This document shows, one piece after another, positions 35,961-44,263 of a DNA stretch of 64,000 bases. How positions within the stretch are numbered: position 1 is the stretch's first letter; each line of letters begins with the position of its first letter. Source of the stretch: Rhizobium sp. 11515TR (lineage in GTDB: Bacteria; Pseudomonadota; Alphaproteobacteria; Rhizobiales; Rhizobiaceae). The stretch lies in contig NZ_CP023000.1 of assembly GCF_002277895.1 (NCBI RefSeq), positions 1,364,001-1,428,000 of the forward strand, in the 5' to 3' direction. The notes below the pieces were generated by a model. The model searched no databases, was not told the DNA's origin, and saw only the letters and a program-made list of their open reading frames with translations. The position numbers and the translations under genes are program-made.

Positions 35961-36460
35961 TGATGTTCCTCCTTCGATTTCGTTTCGTCCGTGTGGTTCT
36001 ACGGCATGGATCTCCAGCGTCTCACCGCCCGCAATACAACCGCGGGTGAATATTACCTGCGGTCAAATCTGTGAGCTATCTAGATATTCGGTGACGCTCC
36101 TTCAGGCGTATGCTTGGAGATGAGCGCAATTTGACCTCGCTGCGCAGTGATCGGCACCAGATGAGATGGCCATGATCAGGCCCGCGGTCCGATCGATGCG
36201 CCTGGTCTGTCGAAGCAAAGGCGGTTCGAGCAAACAGGCGGCATTCGGGTCTCTGCTGCAAGGACGGCCTTGACGCCCCGAATTCGCATCGCAGGGCGCT
36301 CCATCCATGATAGCCAAATGGCTATCGTCCTAGCCGACAGGATGTAGACGAATTGCAGGCTCTGCTTTTCTCACGTTCAGGTGCACAATGTGCGAAAAAT
36401 TATGCCTGCATAAGTTGCTCACCTTGTGGGATGTTCGCTTGATTTGCAATGGAGATGGTT
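35961..36460. promoter_or_regulatory. Divergent promoter region with two dyads
   Basis: This 500-bp gap separates the two divergently transcribed glycine-rich protein genes. It holds GATAGCC-AAAT-GGCTATC (36309-36326, perfect 7-bp arms) and GCACA-A-TGTGC (36383-36393). Both are operator-like and lie upstream of the repeat-protein gene. No convincing gene is present. Confidence 0.45.
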
Positions 36461-37546
36461 ATGACGGAAACCCGTCCCTTATTGGAAGACTTGCACAAAA
36501 CAGGCACCGATCAGAACCTCGCCTCCAATTCGGCAGCGGGGCATCTGGCTCTGGTACCGACCTGGCTTCCATTGGATGTCGCTTCGGGGCCGAACTACAA
36601 CTCAGCCGGTAGCGGCGGCGACGGGATAAGCGAAGGCGTGATCAACAGCAACGCATTGGCCGTCTTCGTGCCCTCCAACGCGGCCATTGCAGGACCTCAT
36701 TCGAGCGCGGACGCCTTTCAGGGTAACGATGCGCTGGTCAATCAGCATCCCACCGAAATGGCTGGGATCGGCGGAAATGGCGGAAGCGGCAATATTGCGA
36801 TCGGCGGCGGCGACCTCAATCATGCCGGCACCGGTGGCAACGGCCTCTTTTTTGGCGGCCTCGTGAGTACCGATGTTGCGGTGTTTGCCCCCGTGAACAC
36901 GGCTGTGGCAGTTGGCCATGGCGCTGAGGCTCACGCCGATCAATCGAACAACGCTGTGTTCCTGCAGGGGGCAACCCAGATCGGCGGCATCGGCGGCTCC
37001 GGTGGGGATCATAATGTCGCGATCCACGACTCGACGATGAGCCCGGGGACCGCAGTTACGTTTACCGGTGACAATTATGCGGGGCATGGCGGCAACGGAG
37101 TTTTCGTCGGCAGTATGGTCGATGTGAACGTGGCCATCTTCTCCCCGATCAACATCGCGGTAGGCGCCGCAGGCGGTTCGGCGGAGGCACATCAGACAAA
37201 CAACGCAATTTTCGATCAGGGCAGTATGCAGATTGCGGGTGTCGGCGGCAACGGTGGTGGCTTCAACATGTCATCGGGGACGATTTTTACCGGCAACCAT
37301 GAAGCTGGCGGCGGTGGAATCGGATCATCGACCGGCAGCATGGTTGACGTCAATCTCGCCTATTTCCATCCCATCAATATCGCAGTTCCTGCCGGTGGGA
37401 CGGCGGACGCCCAGCAGATCGACCATGTTCTCTACGATCAGCATGCACTTCAATTGGCCGGCGTCGGCGGCCACGGTGGTGGCGGCAACCTTACGGACGC
37501 CCATTCGGCTCTCGTAGACGACATTCTGGGCTTCGTACATACCTGA
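36461..37546 (+). CDS. Tandem-repeat glycine-rich protein, probable type I secretion cargo
   Basis: Protein of 361 residues built from four repeats (about 49-121, 122-206, 207-281, 282-349). The consensus is AGxGGNGxFxG, VDVNVAxFxPINIAV, AEAxQxNNAxFDQ, QIAGVGGNGG. The only Lys is K13 and the only Arg R5; there is no Cys. The alternation of short hydrophobic strands with Gly/Asn turns suggests a beta-solenoid or fibrous fold. There is no Sec signal, and the C-terminus is VDDILGFVHT. The ATG at 36461 has GGAG upstream. Relationship to the 35385 protein and to the nearby ABC/adaptor genes supports type I export. The function is not known. Confidence 0.75.
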   Translation: MTETRPLLEDLHKTGTDQNLASNSAAGHLALVPTWLPLDVASGPNYNSAGSGGDGISEGVINSNALAVFVPSNAAIAGPHSSADAFQGNDALVNQHPTEMAGIGGNGGSGNIAIGGGDLNHAGTGGNGLFFGGLVSTDVAVFAPVNTAVAVGHGAEAHADQSNNAVFLQGATQIGGIGGSGGDHNVAIHDSTMSPGTAVTFTGDNYAGHGGNGVFVGSMVDVNVAIFSPINIAVGAAGGSAEAHQTNNAIFDQGSMQIAGVGGNGGGFNMSSGTIFTGNHEAGGGGIGSSTGSMVDVNLAYFHPINIAVPAGGTADAQQIDHVLYDQHALQLAGVGGHGGGGNLTDAHSALVDDILGFVHT

Positions 37547-38158
37547 CAAATAGTCTCCTTGCAGGCATTATGAAGGCTCAACTTCACGAAGTGGTCTTCC
37601 GTGCCTTTAAGAACCATATGCTGGATTGCTTCATCCGTTTGGCCTTGCCTCTCGGAGAGATATGGCGTGGAGTGCCCGATCACCGAGACGTAGAATATTC
37701 CGCCTTAACCCAATTTACGTTGTTATAGATCCCGACCGTTCGAGGCCGTTGTGTCTGATCGGAACCTATAGGTGCCCATTCAGTATTGAGGCTGCTTTAA
37801 GTAGAAGGCTGTGCTTAAAGCGAATCTGATTGACAGATAATGATATTTGGCTGCTTTTCCTGTGGTGTATTTGTTGAATATCATATGTGTTTTTAATGTC
37901 ATCGACAGCTTTGTTGACACGCTTTCTGCATATGAGTTCAATGAAGTGAATCGATCCAACATATATTAGTGAATAATGATTTCAATGCGATATGCATGCA
38001 AAGGTTGACTGTTCTTGAGCCATTGCACGCTATCACAACTCTCGTGAGAGATAAGACTATTGATATCGATAGTACCTCTTTTTTATGTCATGACATGAAA
38101 CGGGAGCGAGAATAATCTGGGTTGCGGTTGGGCTGCAGATATTCCGGGGAGCGGTCAA
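37547..38158. promoter_or_regulatory. AT-rich gap with three palindromes before the LuxR gene
   Basis: A 612-bp stretch noticeably richer in A and T than its surroundings, with no supported gene. Near its end lie CTCTCGTGAGAG (38039-38050), CTATTGATATCGATAG (38057-38072, one mismatch) and ATGTCATGACAT (38085-38096), 60-120 bp before the regulator start. These look like overlapping regulatory sites. Confidence 0.4.
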
Positions 38159-38896
38159 GTGTCCAACAGTGCCAAATCCAAGCGTCATATGGGGCGCAAT
38201 ATACCAACTATTGTCGTTATTCAGCATTCCACATTGGCGCGTACGACTGTGGTGAAGCTTCTTGAGCGTGAATTCGCCGGTTGGAATTTTGTCGACATGA
38301 TCTCGACAGAGAGTCTCGATAGGGCTCTCGATGCCGAGGTACGTTTGATTGCGCTGGATCTGGCCGGCAGAGGTGTCGAGAGTACAAGTCTGCGTGATGA
38401 TCTCGCCGCAATTGCCGCGCGCTTTCCCCAGGCTCCCATTACCTTGCTCTTAGGTACGGATGATGTCGACATAGTCCGTCAGGCGCTCAAAATGGGCATC
38501 CGCGGCTTCTTTTCGACGTCGCTTCCCATTGATATCGCCCTTGCCGGCCTTCGTCTCGTTCTGGCGGGAGGAACATTCTGCCCGCAGCTGTTAGGCGTTG
38601 TTGCAGATGAATCAAACGAGCATGCTCCGGCCAGAAACGAGGCGGAGAAAAGCTTCGACGAAAGAACGCAGTATTGGACGATTGCCGATTTCACTCCCAG
38701 AGAGGCGGAGGTCCTCGCAGAGTTGCAATGTGGCTGCTCAAACAAGGTTATTGCGGGAAAACTCAATTTGTCGGGGCATACGGTGAAGATGCATCTACAA
38801 CACATAATGCGTAAGTTGCAGGCGCAGAACCGGACTGAGGTGGTCGCTCGCCTGGTTCGAAGGGCCGAGAGCGGGCACGACGCCTCCCCGAATTAG
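38159..38896 (+). CDS. LuxR-type regulator with degenerate receiver domain
   Basis: Protein of 245 residues starting at GTG (GGGGAG upstream; ATG 38189 is an alternative). The N-terminal half has the receiver fold, but the acidic pair that binds magnesium is replaced by Q22-H23 (IVVIQHSTLAR), and the conserved Lys is lost (GFFSTSLP). D67 at the phospho-site is kept. The C-terminal LuxR helix-turn-helix is standard (FTPREAEVLAELQCGCSNKVIAGKLNLSGHTVKMHLQHIM). No kinase is nearby. It probably regulates the repeat-protein/secretion genes next to it by a phosphorylation-independent route. Confidence 0.87.
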   Translation: MSNSAKSKRHMGRNIPTIVVIQHSTLARTTVVKLLEREFAGWNFVDMISTESLDRALDAEVRLIALDLAGRGVESTSLRDDLAAIAARFPQAPITLLLGTDDVDIVRQALKMGIRGFFSTSLPIDIALAGLRLVLAGGTFCPQLLGVVADESNEHAPARNEAEKSFDERTQYWTIADFTPREAEVLAELQCGCSNKVIAGKLNLSGHTVKMHLQHIMRKLQAQNRTEVVARLVRRAESGHDASPN

Positions 38897-39029
38897 GGTA
38901 GTATCGCACGTGCCAACGTGGTCGATACGGGCGCTGCGCGACCAGCGTCATATCTAGGGCGCAGTAGGGGCGAGGCGTTTACCCGCGGAAGCCGTCATGT
39001 TTCGTATTGCAATTGCAGCCGCGATGCCA

Positions 39030-39683
39030 TTAGCGCTTGCCGAATGCACGCAGAAAGGTCTTCGTCGCTTCGCCTGCCATACGGTGGACTTCTTCCTCTG
39101 GAGTTGGACGGCCGATCTGTTGGTTGATCCGCAGATCTGTTGCGAGCAGTGCCATGTACTGCCGCGCGGCAAGTGCCGGATCCTCTATGTCGAGATGGCC
39201 AGCCAGCGCCAGCTGCGCTAGGCGAGCCGCGATGGCGGGGTATTTCTTGCCCGGTCCGTATTCCTTCCAGGTTTCAAACAGTTCCGGAAATCTGCTGCCT
39301 TCGGTCTCAAGGAGCTTGCGTAGCCAGCGACCATTCGAATCGCAGACTGCCTTGCGTAGGAGAAGCGATGAAAATTCGGTCAGTTCCTTTTCGAGATCGA
39401 CAGGCGCCACGGGAAATGTGTCCAACACCCGAAAGAAGTCGGCGCTCGACTTCTCAGTGATCTCCGCAACCACGACCTTGAACAGATTATCCTTGTCGCC
39501 GAGTTGATTGTACACCGTCTGACGCGACACGCCGGCTCTTGCTGCGATGGCATCGATGCTCGCCGCCGCAAACCCCTCCTCGGCAAAAATGTCTGCGGCC
39601 GCGTTCAGGATCGCCTGACGTTTGCTGGTGGCGGGCGAGCAATTCTCTGTCTCGGAAGAAACCGCTGCGGGCGAAGTTTTCAT
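39030..39683 (-). CDS. TetR-family transcriptional repressor
   Basis: Regulator of 217 residues with an N-terminal helix-turn-helix (ILNAAADIFAEEGFAAASIDAIAARAGVSRQTVYNQLGDKDNLF) and an all-helical ligand domain resembling the AcrR/AefR group. Divergent from the drug-efflux MFS gene. A perfect dyad at 39710-39727, just upstream of its own start and within the probable promoter, is the likely operator, giving repression relieved by an exported compound. Confidence 0.92.
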   Translation of the reverse strand: MKTSPAAVSSETENCSPATSKRQAILNAAADIFAEEGFAAASIDAIAARAGVSRQTVYNQLGDKDNLFKVVVAEITEKSSADFFRVLDTFPVAPVDLEKELTEFSSLLLRKAVCDSNGRWLRKLLETEGSRFPELFETWKEYGPGKKYPAIAARLAQLALAGHLDIEDPALAARQYMALLATDLRINQQIGRPTPEEEVHRMAGEATKTFLRAFGKR

Positions 39684-39701
39684 GACACCACCATATAGGA
39701 C

Positions 39702-39730
39702 TTGACTAATTGGACAATACTGTCCAAAAT
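39702..39730 (+). promoter_or_regulatory. TetR operator overlapping a promoter
   Basis: TTGGACA-ATAC-TGTCCAA (39710-39727) is a perfect inverted repeat. It lies between a -35-like TTGACT (39702) and an A/T-rich -10-like region near 39726 for the MFS gene, so a bound repressor would block polymerase. Operator identity is inferred. Confidence 0.6.
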
Positions 39731-39875
39731 ATTTTACAGGAATGACGGACTACACGTTGGAACCATTTCCGTCTTTCCCCTGTCCCATCTATAATCGCCC
39801 ACTCAATCCCCGTCACATGCTTTTTGTATGAGGCTTTGCTTCGTCCGGGGAATGGTGTGCGGGAAAGGTTTTTCC

Positions 39876-41099
39876 GTGCAGAGCAAGGATTCCGTTTCAT
39901 CCCCCGGAGCCGGCGGCTCCCACCATGCCATCGTCCTTGGCCTCCTTTCAGCCGTGGGTCTCTTTGCCCTCGACATGTATCTACCCGCGTTGCCGACGAT
40001 CAGTCTGGATCTTCACGCGGACAGCCATGCGGTCCAGGCAAGCCTGATCTCCTTCTTCGCCGCCATGGCTGTGTCGCAGATTATCTACGGTCCGCTGTCG
40101 GACATGTTTGGCCGTAAGCGGCCTCTCTATGTCGGTCTGGCGCTCTATATCCTCGGGGCGATCGGCTGCGCGCTCTCAACCGATATTGGCTGGCTGGTCG
40201 CCTTCCGTTTCATTCAGGGCACCGGCGCCTGTGCCGGCGTCGTGATTGCCCGTGCCATCGTGCGCGACTTGCATACGGGGGCGGCCGCTGCGCAACTGAT
40301 GTCGCGGCTTATGCTGGTCTTCAGTATCTCACCCATCCTGGCGCCGCTCGCGGGCAGCATCGTAACGGTGTTCGGGAACTGGCGGCTGATTTTTTGGGTC
40401 ATGGTTTCTGCCGGCGTTGTCGGCTTCGTGGCGGGCCGCTTTTTCCTCGAGGAGACCCGTCCGGTTGCGGCGCGCAGTGAAAGCAGCCTCGGCGGGGCAT
40501 TGAGAGCCTATGGGACACTCCTTAAGGACCCCTATTATCTCGGTCTGGTCCTGATGGCCTCCTTCGGCATGTCGAGTTACATGATTTATGTCGCCAACTC
40601 CTCCTTCGTGCTGATCGGCCATTACGGGCTCTCTCCGAGCTTTTACAGCGTGGTCTTTTCGGTGAATGCGATTGGCTTCATCGGCATGTCGCAGATGAAC
40701 GGCTGGCTTGCCCGCCGGATTGGTTTGCGCAAGGTGATCCGCGGTGCGGTTTCTGGTTATGCGCTGACGATGGTGGCGCTGGCTGTTCTGATGGCCGGGG
40801 GCGTCGATCGCCTCGACATCATGGCGGCCTTCCTGTTTGCGGGCTACGCCTTCCTTGGAATGATCGTGCCGAATGCGGCAGTACTGGCGCTTGAACACCA
40901 TGGCCGCATCGCTGGCACGGCCTCGGCGATGATGGGGACGGTCCAGTTCATGACGTCAGCGTTGGTGGTTGGCGTCAGCGGCATGTTTATGGATGGCACG
41001 GCGAGACCGATGGTAGCCGTCGTCGCCATCTGCTCGGCCATCGTTCTCCTTCTTTCGATCGCAGTGCTGAAGAGCAGGCATGTGGTGGCCGCCGAATAG
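39876..41099 (+). CDS. Bcr/CflA-type multidrug efflux MFS transporter
   Basis: Twelve-helix proton antiporter of about 407 residues: LDMYLPALPTISLDL in helix 1, GPLSDMFGRKRPLYVGL in loop 2-3, FIQGTGACAGVVIARAIVRDL in helix 4-5, the Bcr/CflA signature. A GTG at 39876 with GGGAAAGG upstream is the preferred start; ATG codons at 39828 and 39852 add residues unlike the family. Repressed, probably, by the divergent TetR protein. A strong hairpin follows the stop. Confidence 0.88.
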   Translation: MQSKDSVSSPGAGGSHHAIVLGLLSAVGLFALDMYLPALPTISLDLHADSHAVQASLISFFAAMAVSQIIYGPLSDMFGRKRPLYVGLALYILGAIGCALSTDIGWLVAFRFIQGTGACAGVVIARAIVRDLHTGAAAAQLMSRLMLVFSISPILAPLAGSIVTVFGNWRLIFWVMVSAGVVGFVAGRFFLEETRPVAARSESSLGGALRAYGTLLKDPYYLGLVLMASFGMSSYMIYVANSSFVLIGHYGLSPSFYSVVFSVNAIGFIGMSQMNGWLARRIGLRKVIRGAVSGYALTMVALAVLMAGGVDRLDIMAAFLFAGYAFLGMIVPNAAVLALEHHGRIAGTASAMMGTVQFMTSALVVGVSGMFMDGTARPMVAVVAICSAIVLLLSIAVLKSRHVVAAE

Positions 41100-41130
41100 A
41101 TCTTGCTGCCCCCAACCGCAGCGGCTTGCG

Positions 41131-41170
41131 CAGTCCGCTCGCCCGAGGCCCCTTCGGCGCGAGCGGACTG
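41131..41170 (+). terminator. Terminator hairpin after the efflux gene
   Basis: CAGTCCGCTCGC (41131-41142) pairs perfectly with GCGAGCGGACTG (41159-41170), and inner CCGA/TCGG extends the stem. It lies 32 bp after the MFS stop and is followed by TGTCTTC, a short T-rich tail. Confidence 0.65.
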
Positions 41171-41383
41171 TGTCTTCAAAAGGGTGGTGATGCTTGGAAG
41201 AAAAGGACATATTCCCCTCCATCATGATCAGCGGCCGCAATACGCTGGCGACAATGAATCTCGATTTCATCGCCGATATAGGCAGAATAGACGGGAGAGG
41301 GAGCCCAATCGGGGCTTTGCGCCTTCACCGTGGCTAGGCTAGCGTAGGGCAGGGACCATTGGGCATTTACTGGAGATGAAACC

Positions 41384-41758
41384 ATGTTCACTCACGTTAT
41401 GATTGGAAGCAACGATTTGGAGCGAGCGAGAAGCTTCTACGACGCCACCTTCGCTGCATTAGGAGGCAATCCCGGCGAGATGGACGCGAGAGGCAGGCTG
41501 ATCTATACCCATGAGGGCGGTCGGCTGATGATCACGAAACCGATCGATGGCAAGCCGGCGACCGCGGCCAACGGCGGGACTATCGGTATCGCCGCCGCGA
41601 CCTCCGACCATGTTCTTGCGTGGCATGCCGCCGGTACCGCACATGGGGGTATGGCGATCGAGAGCCCGCCCACGGAGCGTCCAAACGGGTCATTCGTCGC
41701 ATATCTTCGCGACCCGGACGGAAATAAATTAACCGCGCGGACTCCGCCGACGAAGTGA
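41384..41758 (+). CDS. Small VOC-family (glyoxalase-like) protein
   Basis: Single-domain VOC protein of 124 residues: N-terminal FTHVMIGSNDLERARSFYDATF with a metal-type His (H4), AWHAAG in the middle and YLRDPDGNKLTA at the end. It has its own GGAGATG site. It stands alone between two terminator-like regions. Possible roles are metabolite or antibiotic inactivation; the sequence does not decide between them. Confidence 0.85.
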   Translation: MFTHVMIGSNDLERARSFYDATFAALGGNPGEMDARGRLIYTHEGGRLMITKPIDGKPATAANGGTIGIAAATSDHVLAWHAAGTAHGGMAIESPPTERPNGSFVAYLRDPDGNKLTARTPPTK

Positions 41759-42077
41759 CACAGGTGTCAAGCAGCGCCTGGCTAACGGCATGATCGATGC
41801 TCAAGAGACGAATAGGCGTGGGAATATCGCCTTCAGGCGGACCTCCGTCATGGCAGCATTGCGCCTTCACTTCAGCCATTCCAGTCATCTTGGCGATTTC
41901 CTGAAAGCCGTCGATCGGGTGAGCGCCGGCTCTCGCCAACTTCCCGATCGTTCCTAAACACAACGGCACATCGATAGTGTCGATGGTCGGACGTTATGGC
42001 GCGTCTGATATGCCCTCCGGTCCGACCAAGGGTGCATGCGATAGCGCGGTCTCACTTTCGTGTTCCGATGTACCGAT
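41759..42077. other. Gap with no supported gene
   Basis: This 319-bp stretch between converging genes (VOC on plus, decarboxylase-like on minus) contains no open frame with family resemblance and no strong hairpin that I can see. Confidence 0.35.
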
Positions 42078-42794
42078 CTACGAAAACATCGTTCCGAAGC
42101 CGGACACACGGCTCAGATCATACCCCACCGCCGATAATCCGCCGTAAATTGCCGTCGCCACGCTGTCATGTACAGGTATCCCATGTGCTGCTTCCAGTTG
42201 ATCAACGAGCGAGGCACCGGCGAGATTGGTGCAAAATACAGCGATTGAATCCGGTTTTGACAGTGCAAGCTCGTCGACCATCTTAGAAATCTTTTCGCCT
42301 GTGACCTGGCTGAAGCTGAAATTGTCCCGAATGCCTAAATGCCGTTCGCAGATGATATCGACCCCTTCATTGGCGAAGGACTTCACGATCGCGACCTGGA
42401 CGTCGTCGGTATAGGGGGAAACCAAGCCGATCCTCTTCTCATTTCGCTTACGCATCACGTCGAAGAGGGCAAGCACCGATGTCGACGCCTTCACGCCCGT
42501 TGCCTTGGTGATGCGCTCGCATAGATGACGATCGCTGTCGAGGCCGAGCCAGCCGGCACTGGTGCCGTTCCAGACGATGACATCGACCTTGGCGTCGGCC
42601 AGCAATTCGGCAGCCGTCATCATCGGACGGTCGTCGAACTGGCTCAGTAGTGCGGCGTCGAGCCCGATTGCGGTGACTCGGAAGCGGGAGAAATGCGCCG
42701 TCACGTCGGGCAGTTTCCGGAGCATCTGCATGGTCACGGGTTCGAGGACGGTATTGGAGGATGGAGTCAGCATCCCGATGCGAAGCGGTTTCAC
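42078..42794 (-). CDS. Asp/Glu racemase-superfamily protein, arylmalonate decarboxylase-like
   Basis: Protein of 238 residues from a GTG at 42794 (AGGAA upstream; the longer ATG at 42827 overlaps the amidase). N-terminal RIGMLTPSSNTVLEP recalls maleate isomerases. The first catalytic Cys position of racemases and isomerases is Gly (G77 in WNGTS) while the second Cys is kept (C188 in VFCTN). This Gly/Cys combination, with SPYTDD and the closing GFGTMF, is the arrangement of bacterial arylmalonate decarboxylase. Last gene of the Opp-type operon. Decarboxylation of a malonate-type product is an inference. Confidence 0.78.
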   Translation of the reverse strand: MKPLRIGMLTPSSNTVLEPVTMQMLRKLPDVTAHFSRFRVTAIGLDAALLSQFDDRPMMTAAELLADAKVDVIVWNGTSAGWLGLDSDRHLCERITKATGVKASTSVLALFDVMRKRNEKRIGLVSPYTDDVQVAIVKSFANEGVDIICERHLGIRDNFSFSQVTGEKISKMVDELALSKPDSIAVFCTNLAGASLVDQLEAAHGIPVHDSVATAIYGGLSAVGYDLSRVSGFGTMFS

Positions 42795-42819
42795 GGGTGT
42801 TTCCTGATTGTAGGGTTGA

Positions 42820-44250
42820 TCATGCATGGATGGGCGGGCGGCCAATTTTCGGCAGAACTGCCTCGAAGGCTGCGGCCGCCGAAAGCACCTGCGCGTCACC
42901 GAGATGGGGACCGATGATCTGCAGGCCGACCGGTAGGCCATTGACGAGGCCGCACGGTACGCTGGCGGCCGGCTGACCGGTCAGATTGAAGGGCGACGTG
43001 AAGGGGCACCATTCGTAGGGGGCAATGGGCTTGCCGTCGATTGTCGACGGACCGTCTTGGTCTTTGGGGAAGGCAGTGACTGAAAGAGTGGGCGTCAGTA
43101 TGAAATCGCAGCCGCTCATCACCTTCGCTATTTCATCGACGAAGGCCTTACGGGTGGTGATGGCATCCGTGGCATCCTCGAAAGGTCGTGACTCGGCAAG
43201 CAGATCTGTCACCGCCTTAGAGACGGGAAGCGGCTTTTCTGCAAGAAGCTTGCGCATGCCGGTCAGGTCGGTTTCGAGAGCGACCATGGCCTTGAAGGCC
43301 GCGTGCACGGCGATTTCAGGCGGAGCACCGACCACCAGCTCCAGTCCGCAGGCATCGGCAACCAGCGAGACTGCCCTGTCCGTTGCATCCTTCAGCGCCT
43401 GTTCGATCGCGTGGTCATGCCAGGTCGGCCAGTAGAGGACCTTCGTGCCGCGGGGCAGCGGGGCGATGCTGGTCCAGTCGAGATCGGCACAGGGTATGGA
43501 CCAGCGGTCACGCGGATCGGGGCCGGCGATAACGGAGAGCATGAGCGCTGCGTCGGCAACGTCACGGGCGATGGGGCCGATATGCTCGATCGATTCCCAG
43601 CCCGAGACGCCTGGAAGCGAAATGTCGCGGCATCCCGGCCACAGGGGTACGCGGCCCATTGCCGCCTTTATGCCGACTAGGCCGGACAGGGCTGCTGGCA
43701 GACGCACGGAGCCTCCGCCATCGCTGCCGATGGCGATGGGGCAGACACCGGCCGCCACGGCTGCTGCCGAGCCTGCGCTGGAGCCGCCTGGAGATCGTTC
43801 GGTGTTCCATGGATTGCCGGTGGCCGGAAACAGCAGATTGTTGCCATGCGCGCCAAAGCCGAACTCGGAGACATTCGTCTTTCCGAGAATAATGGCATCG
43901 GCCGCCCTCAGCCGTTCGACGACGATGTCATCGGCATCGGGGACATAGTCGGCATAGAGGTTGGATCCGAAGGTGGTTCGTATGCCCTTCGTCAGAACCA
44001 GATCCTTGATTGCGACCGGAACACCGGCGAGAGGGCCAACCGGTTCGCCGCGGGCGATCCTGCCATCAAGCGCGTCGGCAGCCGCATAGGCTTCTTCGCG
44101 CGCAAGTGTCGCGAAGGCATGGATGATCGGCTCGACCTTGTCGAGAGCCTTGAATGCGGCGTCCAGTATCTCGCGGGTCGAAACCGCGCCGGAAGAGACG
44201 CGCTGCGCGATCGTGCGGGCTGACAGGGTCGGGTATTCTTCGATAGGCAT
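42820..44250 (-). CDS. Amidase signature-family hydrolase
   Basis: Amidase of 476 residues with the Ser-cisSer-Lys triad: Lys in VAIKDLVLTKG, and the Gly/Ser-rich loop RSPGGSSAGSAAAVAAG followed by AIGSDGGGSVRLPA. Close to AtzE/GatA-like aryl- or ureido-amidases. AGGAGG precedes the ATG at 44250. It sits 13 bp after the racemase-like gene in an operon with an oligopeptide-type importer. It likely opens an amide or ureide bond of the imported compound. Confidence 0.9.
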   Translation of the reverse strand: MPIEEYPTLSARTIAQRVSSGAVSTREILDAAFKALDKVEPIIHAFATLAREEAYAAADALDGRIARGEPVGPLAGVPVAIKDLVLTKGIRTTFGSNLYADYVPDADDIVVERLRAADAIILGKTNVSEFGFGAHGNNLLFPATGNPWNTERSPGGSSAGSAAAVAAGVCPIAIGSDGGGSVRLPAALSGLVGIKAAMGRVPLWPGCRDISLPGVSGWESIEHIGPIARDVADAALMLSVIAGPDPRDRWSIPCADLDWTSIAPLPRGTKVLYWPTWHDHAIEQALKDATDRAVSLVADACGLELVVGAPPEIAVHAAFKAMVALETDLTGMRKLLAEKPLPVSKAVTDLLAESRPFEDATDAITTRKAFVDEIAKVMSGCDFILTPTLSVTAFPKDQDGPSTIDGKPIAPYEWCPFTSPFNLTGQPAASVPCGLVNGLPVGLQIIGPHLGDAQVLSAAAAFEAVLPKIGRPPIHA

Positions 44251-44263
44251 GGGTATCCTCCTG

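Noticed and set aside
36461..37546. Considered as an RTX calcium-binding toxin or adhesin
   Set aside because: The GGxGxDxUx nonapeptide is absent; the Gly/Asn turns lack the Asp spacing needed for calcium sites.
41176..41391. 71-codon frame on the minus strand upstream of the VOC gene
   Set aside because: Composition is protein-like, but it overlaps the VOC start, has no recognisable family, and the region contains the terminator flank; not enough support.
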